DNA from: UBA11865 sp041570195
Lineage (GTDB): Bacteria > Chloroflexota > Anaerolineae > Promineifilales > Promineifilaceae
Length of the DNA stretch: 64,000 nucleotides
Direction of reading: 5' to 3'
Assembly (NCBI GenBank): GCA_041570195.1
Contig: JBFFWQ010000004.1
Span: forward strand, 46,379-110,378
Shown: piece by piece, positions 1-9,189 of the stretch
Position numbering within the stretch: the stretch's first letter is position 1
How the letters are laid out: each line of letters begins with the position of its first letter
Notes under the pieces: model-generated
The model's database searches: none
What the model saw: the letters and a program-made list of their open reading frames with translations, nothing else
Told to the model about the DNA's origin: nothing
Position numbers and translations under genes: made by a program

Positions 1-339
1 GAAGTGCATGATCTTTGCCGCCAGCGGGACATGCCGGTCTGGTGCGGCGGTATGTTGGAAACGGGAATCGGCCGGGCCGCTCAACTCGCGCTGGCTTCTT
101 TGCCCGGCTTCACACTTCCGGGGGATATTTCGGCCACAGAACGCTATTATGCTGAGGACATCGCCAGGCCCGATTTCGTGCTGAATGCCTCAGACAGCAC
201 GATTACGGTGCCAACTGGACCGGGCCTGGGCGTCGTCATTGACATGGAACGGTTAAAGGCCTGCACGGTTCGCCAGGAACACTTTCGAGCCTCGCGCATG
301 GAATCAGCCCGTTCATCAGATGGAGCGAAAGATGTTTAG
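1..339 (+). CDS. menC: o-succinylbenzoate synthase / N-acylamino acid racemase, C-terminal part
   Basis: The reading frame is open from the first base, so only the last 112 residues are present. The segment with WCGGMLETGIGRA followed by LPGDIS and a Tyr-rich stretch is characteristic of the C-terminal barrel end of the MenC/NSAAR branch of the enolase superfamily. These enzymes make o-succinylbenzoate for menaquinone or racemise N-acyl amino acids; which reaction this one performs cannot be told from the fragment. It overlaps the start of proC by 8 bp, so the two are probably co-transcribed. Confidence 0.85.
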   Translation, partial: EVHDLCRQRDMPVWCGGMLETGIGRAAQLALASLPGFTLPGDISATERYYAEDIARPDFVLNASDSTITVPTGPGLGVVIDMERLKACTVRQEHFRASRMESARSSDGAKDV

Positions 340-1171
340 CGACGACAAAATCGCCTTCATTGGCAGTGGCACAATGGCCGAAGCCATGATTCGTGGCTTG
401 TTGAGCCAGAAGCTGGTCAAGCCCGAACAGATTGTCGCTACCGGACCGCGGCCCGAACGAGGCGAGCGGCTGCACAAGCGACATCATATTCAGGTGACGA
501 CGGACAATCGTGTGGCCGCCGAAGAAGGGCAAATCGTGGTGTTGTCTGTGAAGCCTCAAGTTCTGCCGGAGGTGATGGCTGAGATTCGCGGGCACCTTCG
601 CCGACAGGACCTGGTACTATCGATCATCGCCGGCATGCCGATTCGAGTCATTGCCGATGGCCTGGCTCACGCGGCCGTCGTCCGGGCTATGCCCAACACG
701 CCGGCCCAGATCGGTCAGGGGATCACGGTTTGGACGGTAACACCGGAGGTCACCGACAACCAGAAACGACAGGCTCAGGCTATCCTGGCCTCGCTTGGTG
801 AAGAAGAATTCGTCGACGACGAGGATTATCTCGATATGGCAACGGCCCTGAGCGGCACTGGACCGGCCTACGTTTTTTTGCTCATGGAGGCTATGATCGA
901 CGCCGGGGTGCACATGGGTTTCTCTCGCCGGGTCGCCAAGCAATTGGTCTTTCAGACCATGCGTGGTTCGGTAGAGTTTGCCGACCGGTCCAAGTTACAC
1001 GTGGCAGAGTTGCGGAACCAGGTAACTTCCCCTGGCGGGACCACGGCCGCGGCGCTCTATCACATGGAGAAGGGCGGGCTGCGTACGGTCATTTCGCGCG
1101 GGATCTGGGCCGCCTATCAGCGTTCCATTGCCTTGGGAGAAGGCAAAAAGCGTGGCGAGCCCTCCGACTGA
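332..1171 (+). CDS. proC: pyrroline-5-carboxylate reductase
   Basis: This is the last step of proline synthesis: NAD(P)H reduction of 1-pyrroline-5-carboxylate in the cytosol. The N-terminus has a Rossmann motif (GSGTMAEAMIRG). The C-terminal dimerisation domain carries the family signature ALSGTGPAYVF and the conserved VTSPGGTT loop. The length of 279 aa is normal. An ATG at 320 is possible, but the ATG at 332 has GGAG six bases upstream and is preferred. It overlaps the preceding menC-like gene, which fits translational coupling. Confidence 0.93.
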   Translation: MFSDDKIAFIGSGTMAEAMIRGLLSQKLVKPEQIVATGPRPERGERLHKRHHIQVTTDNRVAAEEGQIVVLSVKPQVLPEVMAEIRGHLRRQDLVLSIIAGMPIRVIADGLAHAAVVRAMPNTPAQIGQGITVWTVTPEVTDNQKRQAQAILASLGEEEFVDDEDYLDMATALSGTGPAYVFLLMEAMIDAGVHMGFSRRVAKQLVFQTMRGSVEFADRSKLHVAELRNQVTSPGGTTAAALYHMEKGGLRTVISRGIWAAYQRSIALGEGKKRGEPSD

Positions 1172-1231
1172 TAGACGCCTGGACCTTGGTATTGCCGGCT
1201 GTTGCGACGATCTGATATTACAGTGGACGGC

Positions 1232-2956
1232 ATGAAGGACCAGGTTATTCTGCAAGACCGTCAGGGGAGCCGTTGGCTGAGCTTTCACCGGCCGCGACGA
1301 GTTGTCGTCGCTCGCCATCGGGCCGAAGTTTTCCAGAAATTGGCCGAAGTTGAACATGAGGTTAAGGAGCGGGGTTTGTATGCGGCTGGCTTCATAACCT
1401 ATGAAGCTGCGCCGGCCTTCGATCCGGCCCTTGTGGTAAGATCGCCCGCTGGGTTACCGTTGTTATGGTTTGGATTGTATGAGCGAGCCGAACCCATCGA
1501 CGTTCCAACAGGACGGGCGCCATATACCGTTGATCAATGGCAGTCGTCCGTCACGCGCGCCGACTACGAGTCCGCTATAGGCCGCGTCAAGGATCACATC
1601 GCGGCCGGGGAAACCTACCAGGTCAATTACACTTATCGCCTGTGCACGCCTTTCGACGGCCAGCCTTGGGGCCTATTCTTGGACCTTATTCAGGCACAAG
1701 AGTCATCTTTCGCCGCTTATCTTGATCTCGGATCACAGGTGATTTGCTCCGCCTCGCCTGAACTATTCTTCGAACTCAGCGGAACGCGACTCATTTCCCG
1801 CCCTATGAAGGGCACGGTCGAGCGCGGTCGGACGCTGGTAGAAGATCGCTCTAAGGCAGAGTGGCTCTATCATTCGGAGAAGAACCGGGCTGAGAATGTC
1901 ATGATCGTGGATATGATACGTAACGACATGGGCCGGGTTAGCACCATTGGCAGCGTGGAGGTGCCCACGCTATTTGACGTGGAGCGTTATCCGACCTTGT
2001 GGCAGATGACGTCGACGGTGACTTCGCACACGGAAGCCAGCCTGGCTCAGATTATGGCCGCCCTTTTCCCTTGCGCATCGATAACCGGCGCGCCCAAGGT
2101 CAGCACGATGGGCATCATAGCTGAGTTGGAAACCTCGCCGCGCGGCGTCTATACTGGCTGCATCGGTTACCTCGCTCCCGACCGTCAGGCCCAATTCAAT
2201 GTTGCCATTCGAACTGTTGTCGTGGATAGAGATGCCGGTTTCGCCGAATTTGGTGTGGGTGGCGGCGTCGTTTGGGATTCGGGAACCGATTCAGAATACG
2301 CTGAATCCCTTACCAAGGCCAAGATTTTGTTTGAACGTCGGCCGGCGTTCCAGCTGCTTGAGTCATTGCTTTGGTCCCCTGATGAAGGCTTCTATCTGCT
2401 CGAGCAGCACCTTGAGCGATTGGCCGCTTCTGCTACTTACTTTGGTTTCGAAATCGATGTCGATGCTCTGTCAGCCAGGCTAGGCGAGGCTATTTCATCA
2501 TATCCCCAAGAACCACAGAAGGTTCGGTTATTGTTGGAGCGGAATGGACATATATGCTTGGAAGCAGCGCCCCTTGGTGAGGTGCGGTCGTTGACGGTAG
2601 CTGTGGCCGAGGCGCCGGTGAGTTCTGAGAATGTGTTCTTATACCACAAGACGACTAATCGAACGGCGTACGAGGTGGCAAAGGCGTCGCAACCGGGTAA
2701 CGACGAAGTATTATTGTGGAATGAACGCGAGGAACTGACGGAAGCTACGACAGCCAATATCGTCGTGAAGCTGGCTGGCGAGCTGCTGACGCCGCCCGTG
2801 TCTTGCGGTTTATTAGCTGGCGTGTTTCGGGGCCGGCTGTTGGCCGAAGGAAATGTCCAGGAACAGGTGATATCGTTGAGTGATCTAGAACGCTGCCAGG
2901 AGATCTACCTGATCAATTCCGTTCGTAAATGGCGCAGAGCAAACCTGCGTCCCTAG
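1232..2956 (+). CDS. pabBC: aminodeoxychorismate synthase component I fused to aminodeoxychorismate lyase
   Basis: This is a fusion of two enzymes of p-aminobenzoate (folate) synthesis. Residues about 1-360 are a chorismate-binding (TrpE/PabB) domain with SASPELFFEL, the PabB-type PMKGT motif whose Lys is residue 193, ENVMIVDMIRND and SITGAPK. The last ~210 residues are a PLP class-IV aminotransferase-fold lyase (PabC), with HKTTNR, ELTEATTANIVV and a C-terminal LLAGVFR segment. The Lys in PMKGT separates PabB from anthranilate synthase. Fused PabB-PabC proteins are known in several phyla. A TTG at 1202 is possible; the ATG at 1232 is preferred. The 3' end converges on xdhC with 9 bp between them. 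Confidence 0.9.
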   Translation: MKDQVILQDRQGSRWLSFHRPRRVVVARHRAEVFQKLAEVEHEVKERGLYAAGFITYEAAPAFDPALVVRSPAGLPLLWFGLYERAEPIDVPTGRAPYTVDQWQSSVTRADYESAIGRVKDHIAAGETYQVNYTYRLCTPFDGQPWGLFLDLIQAQESSFAAYLDLGSQVICSASPELFFELSGTRLISRPMKGTVERGRTLVEDRSKAEWLYHSEKNRAENVMIVDMIRNDMGRVSTIGSVEVPTLFDVERYPTLWQMTSTVTSHTEASLAQIMAALFPCASITGAPKVSTMGIIAELETSPRGVYTGCIGYLAPDRQAQFNVAIRTVVVDRDAGFAEFGVGGGVVWDSGTDSEYAESLTKAKILFERRPAFQLLESLLWSPDEGFYLLEQHLERLAASATYFGFEIDVDALSARLGEAISSYPQEPQKVRLLLERNGHICLEAAPLGEVRSLTVAVAEAPVSSENVFLYHKTTNRTAYEVAKASQPGNDEVLLWNEREELTEATTANIVVKLAGELLTPPVSCGLLAGVFRGRLLAEGNVQEQVISLSDLERCQEIYLINSVRKWRRANLRP

Positions 2957-2965
2957 TGGCGGATG

Positions 2966-4009
2966 TTACCATTTGGGTTGGGTGGCTACGATCTCGGCTA
3001 TGATCGAGACAGCGATTTCCTCTGGCGTTCGAGCGCCAATGGACAGTCCGATAGGGCCGTGAATCCGGTCTATGTTGCCTTCGTCGAGCCCGGTGGTTAG
3101 TAGTCTCTCTCGACGAGCGGCGTGAGTTTTTGGACTGCCAAGGGCGCCTATGTAAAAGGCGGAGCTCCGCAAGGCGTGTCCCAGTGCCGGATCATCGATC
3201 TTGGGATCATGGGTCAAACTGGCGATAGCGGTCGAATCAGTGATTCTGAGTTGGGCGAAAGCCTCGTTAGGCCAGGCCTGGATAAGTGAATCAACGTGAG
3301 GGAAGCGCTCATCGCTGCCAAAGGCTCGGCGAGGGTCGATCACGATGGTCCGGTATCCGAGCGTCTTGGCCATCAATGTCAGAGCGATGGCGATATGTAC
3401 GCCGCCGATCACGATCAGCGTCGGGGCTGGACGTACAACTTCGATGAAAAGGTCTATCGGCTCGGCATAAGAGTCGGGCACAAGCAAGCTTTGCCTACTC
3501 GAAGTGGCCTTGGCTAGAGCGGCCCGGGCTGCAGCGGCCGCCAGGCCGTCGATGGCCAGACCGATGTCGCCGAATAATCGTCCACTGCGCTGAACGATGA
3601 TTCTCCGGCCGACGATTTCTTCCGGCCCGGCGATGACCGTGACCACGGCGAACGGCTCGTCTTCGTTCAATAGGTCGCGCAAGAAGTTGAAATTAGTTGG
3701 CTGCAGTGGTTCCACGAAGACGTCGATGGTTCCGCCACACGCCAGGCCGACGTCCCAAGCCGTCTCGTCGGCCACGCCAAAGTGCAGTAGCTGTGGCTCA
3801 CGTGTAAGTAAGACCTCGCTACCCACTTCAGCCACGGCACCCTCCACGCAACCGCCACTAACCGACCCGGCGATGCGACCGTCGGCGGTGATCGCCATCT
3901 TGGCCCCGACGCCCCGTGGCGCGGACCCCCAAGTTTCAATGACGGTGGCCACGGCCACCGGTGCATCTTCGGCCAACCAATCTTCAACTCGCTGAATTAC
4001 ATCGCGCAT
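2966..4009 (-). CDS. XdhC/CoxF-family molybdenum hydroxylase maturation protein
   Basis: 347 aa. The N-terminal XdhC_CoxI domain has GSAPRGVGAKM and GSVSGGCVEGAV. The C-terminal Rossmann-like domain starts at LIVIGGVHIAIAL and runs to GLSIGARTPEEIAVSI. XdhC proteins bind molybdenum cofactor, promote its sulfuration and insert it into xanthine-dehydrogenase-type enzymes; the cox-cluster version is CoxF. It is the last gene of a run with CoxE-like and MoxR/CoxD-like genes, which supports the cox assignment. An ATG at 4018 abuts the AAGGAGG ribosome site, so the ATG at 4009, 8-9 bases from it, is the likelier start. No Mo-hydroxylase structural subunit lies nearby. Confidence 0.87.
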   Translation of the reverse strand: MRDVIQRVEDWLAEDAPVAVATVIETWGSAPRGVGAKMAITADGRIAGSVSGGCVEGAVAEVGSEVLLTREPQLLHFGVADETAWDVGLACGGTIDVFVEPLQPTNFNFLRDLLNEDEPFAVVTVIAGPEEIVGRRIIVQRSGRLFGDIGLAIDGLAAAAARAALAKATSSRQSLLVPDSYAEPIDLFIEVVRPAPTLIVIGGVHIAIALTLMAKTLGYRTIVIDPRRAFGSDERFPHVDSLIQAWPNEAFAQLRITDSTAIASLTHDPKIDDPALGHALRSSAFYIGALGSPKTHAARRERLLTTGLDEGNIDRIHGPIGLSIGARTPEEIAVSIIAEIVATQPKW

Positions 4010-4137
4010 CTCAACCATCCTCCTTGAGAATCGCGGCTAGCTGTGAGAGGTTTTTGTTCGTCGTCGGCGAATGCCAGCACATACTGGTTTCTTCCAAGGG
4101 TAATAGAGTACAGATTCTCCTGGTCTTCATGGATCAT
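3997..4137 (-). CDS. small 46-aa protein between coxE and xdhC
   Basis: A 46-codon frame lies exactly between the CoxE-like gene and the XdhC-like gene. Its ATG overlaps the coxE stop in an ATGA arrangement, and its 3' end runs 13 bp past the preferred xdhC start, so all three could be translationally coupled. The peptide (begins MIHEDQENLYSITLGRN, then a hydrophobic YVLAFADDE segment) has a plausible amino-acid composition and no membrane segment. I do not recognise a family. The coupling geometry is seen directly; that it is expressed is inference. Confidence 0.5.
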   Translation of the reverse strand: MIHEDQENLYSITLGRNQYVLAFADDEQKPLTASRDSQGGWLRCAM

Positions 4138-5387
4138 GACGATATCGTCCTTCGTGACCGAATGCTGCTTGTGGCCGAATATTGCCTGCGCACGGGCCGG
4201 CGTTGCTCCAACCGCGACAGGTGGTTGGCCAGTTGTTCCAGGCTGCTCAGATTATGCGCTGGAAGAAAATCGTCTACATAAGGCAAGGCAGCCTGCAAGC
4301 CTCGCGTCAGCGGCTCGTAGTCAGGCGATCCCAGCAGTGGGTTTAGCCAGATGAGCCGGTGGCAACTGCGCTGCAGCCGGGAGATTTCATGGGCTAACAA
4401 GGCCGGCTCGCCGCGATCCCAGCCATCGCTGATCAGCAGCACAACCGCGCCGCGACTCAAAACCCGTCGGGCCCAGTCGTAGTTGAAACGCTTGAGGGCG
4501 CTGCCGATACGGGTGCCGCCGGCCCAATCCTGGACGGCCGTTGAGACCTCTTTCATGGCCCGCTCCACATCGCGATCCTGTAGCTGGCGGGTGATACGCG
4601 TGAGCCGAGTGCTGAAGACAAAGGCTTCTACGGTGCGTTCAGAGCCAGCGTTCAGGCTGTAGATGAAATGCAGCAACAGTCGTGTATAACGTTCCATCGA
4701 GCCGCTAATGTCGGCGATGACAACCAGCGGACGCGGGCGGAACTTGGGTCTACGTTGGGCCCATTCCATTATTTCGCCCCCATAGCGTAAGTTTCGTCGC
4801 CAGGTGCGCCGCATATCAAGCACCGCACCGCCGCCCGGCCGGTGGCGCCTGGTCCTTCGCTGACCCAAATACCATAGCAGCCGGCTCATGAGCAGTTTGA
4901 CCGCTTCCAACTCACCTGGCGTCATCTCTGAGAAATCCTTGCGCCGGAGCAATTCGGATTGGCTGTAAGTCTTGCTTAACTCGAGTAGCGGCGATGCCTC
5001 CGCCTGCCGATCGTCTTCATCCGTCATTGGTCTGGGCGCTGGAGATTCGAGCGAAGGTGGCCTGACCGGCGACTGCCTGGTTGCTTCAGGTCGAGCGCGT
5101 GCTGCCATCGCGATTTCGATCTGCTGGCCGGCATGATTACGCCAGAAAAGGTCGAAAGCCTGGTCAAAGAGAGGTATGTCTTCCTTGTCGTGAACGAGCA
5201 AACAGCGGGCCGTGTAGTAGAAATCGCGCTTGCGGCCGATGGCAATATGCTCCAATGCCTGCACCAGGACAATCATCCGGCTCGGATTGATGTCTAGCCC
5301 CAGAGCGTGCAGTAGTCGTCCAAAAAGAATCAGGTTGTGGAGTAATTGGCCACTCTCGGTGGCGGGTCGACCGTCGTCAGTCGCCAA
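4134..5387 (-). CDS. coxE: CoxE-like von Willebrand factor A domain protein
   Basis: About 417 aa. The C-terminal half is a vWA domain with an intact MIDAS (ADISGSM, then the GGTRIGSAL threonine loop and LLISDGWDRG). The N-terminal part is the CoxE/YeaD-type helical region, followed by a charged linker and an Arg-rich patch. In carbon-monoxide dehydrogenase clusters CoxE works with the MoxR-type ATPase CoxD in maturing the [CuSMoO2] site; elsewhere MoxR-vWA pairs act as general metal-insertion chaperones. It follows the MoxR gene by 53 bp. A TTG at 5408 has no ribosome site, whereas the TTG at 5387 has AAGGAAGG five bases upstream, so the latter was chosen. Confidence 0.85.
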   Translation of the reverse strand: MATDDGRPATESGQLLHNLILFGRLLHALGLDINPSRMIVLVQALEHIAIGRKRDFYYTARCLLVHDKEDIPLFDQAFDLFWRNHAGQQIEIAMAARARPEATRQSPVRPPSLESPAPRPMTDEDDRQAEASPLLELSKTYSQSELLRRKDFSEMTPGELEAVKLLMSRLLWYLGQRRTRRHRPGGGAVLDMRRTWRRNLRYGGEIMEWAQRRPKFRPRPLVVIADISGSMERYTRLLLHFIYSLNAGSERTVEAFVFSTRLTRITRQLQDRDVERAMKEVSTAVQDWAGGTRIGSALKRFNYDWARRVLSRGAVVLLISDGWDRGEPALLAHEISRLQRSCHRLIWLNPLLGSPDYEPLTRGLQAALPYVDDFLPAHNLSSLEQLANHLSRLEQRRPVRRQYSATSSIRSRRTISS

Positions 5388-5440
5388 GCTGACCTTCCTT
5401 GCCGACAAGCTTGCTGACCGAGTTTCTCACCTCAACAAGC

Positions 5441-6322
5441 TCAACGGCTCACGCTATCCAAGATTCGCCGCGCGCCTTCGCCTTGTACTGCGCTCACGTC
5501 ATCCTTGTATTTCAGGATGACGCCCAATGTATCATCCACGATTTGGGCATCCAGGGCTTGCCGGTCAAGAGCAACCAGAGCGGCCGTCCAGTCAAGCGTT
5601 TCGGCAACGCCGGGAATCTTGTACAGATCCGCCTGCCTCAATTCCTGAACAAAGCCGGTGATTTGGCGCGCCAGGGCCAATGGCGCTTCAGGAACCTTGG
5701 CCTGGACTATCTCAAGTTCCTTCTCGAATGACGGGTACTCTATCCAATAGTACAAGCAGCGGCGCTTCAAGGCGTCATGCACTTCACGGGTGCGATTCGA
5801 CGTCAAAACGACCACCGGCGGCTTTTCTGCCTGGATAGTGCCGATTTCCGGAATCGTGATTTGAAAATCCGAAAGCACCTCTAACAAGAAAGCCTCGAAT
5901 TCCTCATCGCTGCGGTCGATTTCGTCGATAAGCAGGACGGGCGGTCGATCGTGGTCATGCTCGATCGCCTGAAGCAGCGGCCGGCGAAGCAAGTATTCCG
6001 GTCCAAAAAGCTCCGCCTCAGTGGTTTTTTGGCCGCGAGATTCGGTCAGCTTTATGTGCAGCATCTGACGGCTGTAATTCCACTCATAAATCGCCTGGTT
6101 GACGTCCAGACCTTCATAACACTGGAGACGAATCAAGCGGGTGTCAAGCAGGCCAGCCAGAACCTTGGCGATCTCGGTCTTGCCCACACCGGCCTCGCCC
6201 TCCAGGAACAACGGCCGATTCAGCTTTAGAGCCAAGAACAAGGAGGTCGCCAGTCCTCGGCCGGCAATATAGAGTTGCTCGCGAAGCGCCGTCTGTAGTC
6301 GGTCAATCGATTGTGGATTCAT
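5441..6322 (-). CDS. coxD: MoxR-family AAA+ ATPase (CoxD-like)
   Basis: 293 aa, the size of a typical MoxR/CoxD ATPase. It has Walker A GEAGVGKTEIAK, Walker B LLIDEIDRSDEEF, sensor-1 VVLTSNRTREV and an arginine-finger RRC region. These ATPases partner with vWA proteins to remodel or load metal into client enzymes, and the vWA partner follows directly. Its ATG overlaps the TGA of the RNase J gene (ATGA), so translation is probably coupled to RNase J, an unusual pairing. Assignment to the cox branch rests on the neighbours coxE, xdhC and coxG. Confidence 0.88.
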   Translation of the reverse strand: MNPQSIDRLQTALREQLYIAGRGLATSLFLALKLNRPLFLEGEAGVGKTEIAKVLAGLLDTRLIRLQCYEGLDVNQAIYEWNYSRQMLHIKLTESRGQKTTEAELFGPEYLLRRPLLQAIEHDHDRPPVLLIDEIDRSDEEFEAFLLEVLSDFQITIPEIGTIQAEKPPVVVLTSNRTREVHDALKRRCLYYWIEYPSFEKELEIVQAKVPEAPLALARQITGFVQELRQADLYKIPGVAETLDWTAALVALDRQALDAQIVDDTLGVILKYKDDVSAVQGEGARRILDSVSR

Positions 6323-7956
6323 CTTATAATGGCATAGACCATTGGCCGGCGGCCGGTCTCTTTGTGCAGGTACCTCGATAGGGCCTGTTCGACCCGCTTA
6401 CAGAGCTGTTCGTGGTTACGACCGCTGGCCCGGATAGCCTGGTCGATCGTGTCGACGGCGCCGTCGAGCACTTCGCCAGCTTGCTCCAGGTAAACGAATC
6501 CCCGCGATATCAACTCTGGATCGCCATCCATTTGACCGTTGTCATCCAGTGCTATGACGGCGATGAAGAAACCGCTATCGGCCAGCCGTTCGCGGTCGCG
6601 CATGACGGCCGGGCCAATATCGCCAACTCCGCTACCGTCGACGAAAATGTAACCGCCCGGGACGCGCGGCCCGACGGTCAGGGACTGTTCGTCCAATTCC
6701 AGGATTGTGCCGTTTTCGACAACGGCGATGTTCTCATCTGGGATGCCCATCTGGCGCGCCAGATCCCTGTGAGCGGTCAAATGACGCAGCTCGCCGTGAA
6801 TGGGAACGAAGAACTTGGGCTTGACCAGATTGATCAGCAACTTCATCTCTTCGCGGCTGGCATGGCCCGAGACGTGGACGTCGGCGATGCCTTCGTGTAG
6901 CACCTGAGCGCCTCTCTGCAAGAGTCGGTTGATTATCCGGTAAACCATCTCTTCATTTCCCGGTATAGGGTGAGCGGAAAGGACAACCGTGTCGCCTTCC
7001 TCAATACTGAGTTTCGAGTGGCGGCCCTGAGCAAGGCGGCCAAGCACGGCCGTCGGCTCGCCCTGGGAACCGGTGGCCATGATCGTAACCCGATTTGCCG
7101 GCAGCGAACTCGCTTGGCTGATGTCGATCAGCATCTCGTCCGGGATGTTCAGATAGCCCAGATCTCGGGCGATCTTAGAATTCTCGCGCATCGACCGGCC
7201 GGTAATGGCCAGCTTACGATTATAGCGGGCGGCCGCGTTTGTTACCTGCTGTATGCGTGAAATCAAAGATGCGAAAGTGGCTACGATAATCCGGCCCTCA
7301 GCGTTTCGAAATAGCTCGTCAAATGCTTCGGTGATGACCGCCTCTGACGGAGTCCAGCCAGGCCGGTCGGCGTTGGTGCTGTCAGCCAGGAGACAAAGAA
7401 CGCCACGCCCCGAGAATTCGGCTAACTTGGCGAAATCCGGTGGCCAGCCATCTACAGGCGTGTGATCGAACTTGTAGTCGCCGGTATGGACGATCAGGCC
7501 AACAGGCGTCGTGATGCCATAGCCGACGCCATCAGGGATGCTGTGCGCCACATGAAATGGTTCTATCATGAACGAGCCAATGTGGAATAGATCGCCAGCC
7601 TCGATGGTCCTGATGTCGACTTCGCGTTCGAGCCTGGCTTCGCGCAGTTTGCCCCGAATGAGGCCTGCCGTAAGAGGCGTGGCGTAGACTGGCGCGTCCA
7701 CGTCTCGTAAGACATGGCTCAATGCTCCGACGTGGTCCTCATGGCCATGGGTTATCAATACGGCCTTGACCTTATCCAACTTGTCCAACAGATATTTGTA
7801 ATCCGGAATTATCAAGTCGATTCCAAGCATATCGTTTTCGGGAAACATGATGCCGGCATCGACGATGATGATCTCGTCCTTATACTCGATTACCGTCATA
7901 TTCTTGCCGATTTCCCCCAGACCGCCTAGGGGAGTAATCCGCAGTTTTGTCGTCAT
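6319..7956 (-). CDS. rnj: ribonuclease J
   Basis: 545 aa. A metallo-beta-lactamase/beta-CASP nuclease for mRNA turnover and rRNA 5'-end maturation. The metal-binding HGHEDH lies at residues 70-75. Further landmarks are ALITGD-like motif VHTGDYKFDHTP, LLADSTNA, ATGSQGEP, the beta-CASP SGHAS loop and PIHGELRHL near the C-terminal third, followed by the small C-terminal domain. The ATG at 7956 has AAGGACGG upstream and starts at the family's conserved beginning; longer upstream starts are unlikely. It is the first gene of the RNase J-moxR-coxE-xdhC run. Confidence 0.95.
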   Translation of the reverse strand: MTTKLRITPLGGLGEIGKNMTVIEYKDEIIIVDAGIMFPENDMLGIDLIIPDYKYLLDKLDKVKAVLITHGHEDHVGALSHVLRDVDAPVYATPLTAGLIRGKLREARLEREVDIRTIEAGDLFHIGSFMIEPFHVAHSIPDGVGYGITTPVGLIVHTGDYKFDHTPVDGWPPDFAKLAEFSGRGVLCLLADSTNADRPGWTPSEAVITEAFDELFRNAEGRIIVATFASLISRIQQVTNAAARYNRKLAITGRSMRENSKIARDLGYLNIPDEMLIDISQASSLPANRVTIMATGSQGEPTAVLGRLAQGRHSKLSIEEGDTVVLSAHPIPGNEEMVYRIINRLLQRGAQVLHEGIADVHVSGHASREEMKLLINLVKPKFFVPIHGELRHLTAHRDLARQMGIPDENIAVVENGTILELDEQSLTVGPRVPGGYIFVDGSGVGDIGPAVMRDRERLADSGFFIAVIALDDNGQMDGDPELISRGFVYLEQAGEVLDGAVDTIDQAIRASGRNHEQLCKRVEQALSRYLHKETGRRPMVYAIIR

Positions 7957-8032
7957 TTTGATATCCGTCCTTCGTGTGAAGCGATCTGGAGCGCCGTGAC
8001 CTTGTCCGGGCCGATCGCCTCGGCTTACTAAA

Positions 8033-8067
8033 CGCAAAGACAGGGATGGCCTTTGAGACCGTCCCTG
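8033..8067 (-). terminator. probable terminator downstream of the PP2C gene
   Basis: A 9-bp hairpin (arms CAGGGATGG and CCGTCCCTG, one G-T pair, 9-nt loop) is followed on the minus strand by TCTTTGCGTTT. It lies between the PP2C gene and RNase J, about 75 bp after the PP2C stop. The T-tract is weak, so efficiency is uncertain. Confidence 0.55.
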
Positions 8068-8142
8068 CCCACAAATGTTGTCTTTCGAGATTCGTCCGCT
8101 ACCGAAAGTACTTCGCTACCGAACAATATTCGGTAATGAACG

Positions 8143-9069
8143 TCAGTTGTTTACTAGATTCCAAATTAAGACAATCAGTACAACTTGAACAACACACAGA
8201 ACCGCCGTGTAAACCCACAGCGTTCTGCGAGCGTGGGCATTATCAGTTGGCGCTTTGGCGCTTGCTACCATTCTGGGAGCTTTTTCAGAGTGAACCAAGG
8301 CTTGAGCTGGCCACTCCCCAATGCGCAATACTGCCACGCTTATATTATCTTCACCACCTCGCTCATTGGCAAGTTGAACGAGCTTTTCCGTGGCCCTCTG
8401 GGTTGCCACATCGCCGACGGTCCTGGCGATCTCTTCGTCGCTCACGTGGCGGGTAAGGCCATCGCTGCAAAGAATCAGCATTTCGCCCGAAGCCAGGAGT
8501 AAATCGTACAGATCGATCTGTGGGGATCTTTCGGAGCCCAAGCTATGCAAGATGACGTTCTTTCTGGGGTGATTGGTGGCCTCTTCCTCGGTGATGGCGC
8601 CCTCTTCCAACAACCGGGCAACCAGGCTTTGATCCTTGGTAACCTGGCGCATAATCCCATTTCTCCAGTGATAGCCCCGGCTGTCGCCCACATTGGCGAT
8701 CGTGGCCCGGTCGACGTGCAAAACGACCGCAACCATAGTCGTCGCCATGCGCTTACCGCTGTACTTCTCACTGGTGAGTTGGCGCAAATCGGCGTTCGCC
8801 GCCAGCATGGCCTGGCGCAAGCGCTCGCCCCAGTCGGCTGACTTTTCGAGTGATAGATAATGATGAATCGTTCGCTCGGTGGCGTAACGGCTGGCCACCT
8901 CGCCGGCGTCTGAGCCGCCTACGCCGTCGGCGACAATATATAGTCGGCCATCTCGGGATTCTTCATCGGGTCCGGACGGTTCGTGAGAGGCGACAAAATC
9001 TTCATTATGAGTACGAACGCGACCCTGGTCAGTGCGCATGGAGGAGTCAACATGCCCAATGCTGAACAT
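8143..9069 (-). CDS. PP2C-family serine/threonine phosphatase with C-terminal membrane anchor
   Basis: 308 aa. The PP2C (Stp1/PrpC-type) catalytic domain fills residues about 5-250 with the ordered motifs RTHNED, VADGVGGSDAGEVAS, ATTMVAVV, ANVGDSRGY, ILCSDGLT and GGEDNISVAVL. These supply the metal-binding aspartates. A single hydrophobic helix at the extreme C-terminus (TAVLCVVQVVLIVLIWNL) should anchor it with the phosphatase in the cytoplasm. Such enzymes reverse Hanks-type kinase phosphorylation, but no kinase gene lies next to it. A promoter with its -10 box six bases before the ATG suggests a leaderless mRNA. Confidence 0.92.
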   Translation of the reverse strand: MFSIGHVDSSMRTDQGRVRTHNEDFVASHEPSGPDEESRDGRLYIVADGVGGSDAGEVASRYATERTIHHYLSLEKSADWGERLRQAMLAANADLRQLTSEKYSGKRMATTMVAVVLHVDRATIANVGDSRGYHWRNGIMRQVTKDQSLVARLLEEGAITEEEATNHPRKNVILHSLGSERSPQIDLYDLLLASGEMLILCSDGLTRHVSDEEIARTVGDVATQRATEKLVQLANERGGEDNISVAVLRIGEWPAQALVHSEKAPRMVASAKAPTDNAHARRTLWVYTAVLCVVQVVLIVLIWNLVNN

Positions 9070-9075
9070 TTCAGG

Positions 9076-9104
9076 ACTATATACCTTATCCCCCCTATGG
9101 GCAA
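9076..9104 (-). promoter_or_regulatory. promoter of the PP2C gene, leaderless geometry
   Basis: On the minus strand TTGCCC, a 17-nt spacer and TATAGT precede the ATG at 9069 by only six bases. A transcript from here would begin at or within a base or two of the start codon. Confidence 0.6.
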
Positions 9105-9189
9105 GACCTTGGGCGATTTGTGGTTCGACCGCGAGGCGGGCCGAAAGGCGCCGAATAACGGCGTCATGAACAGGGTTGACCTTGGGCTA

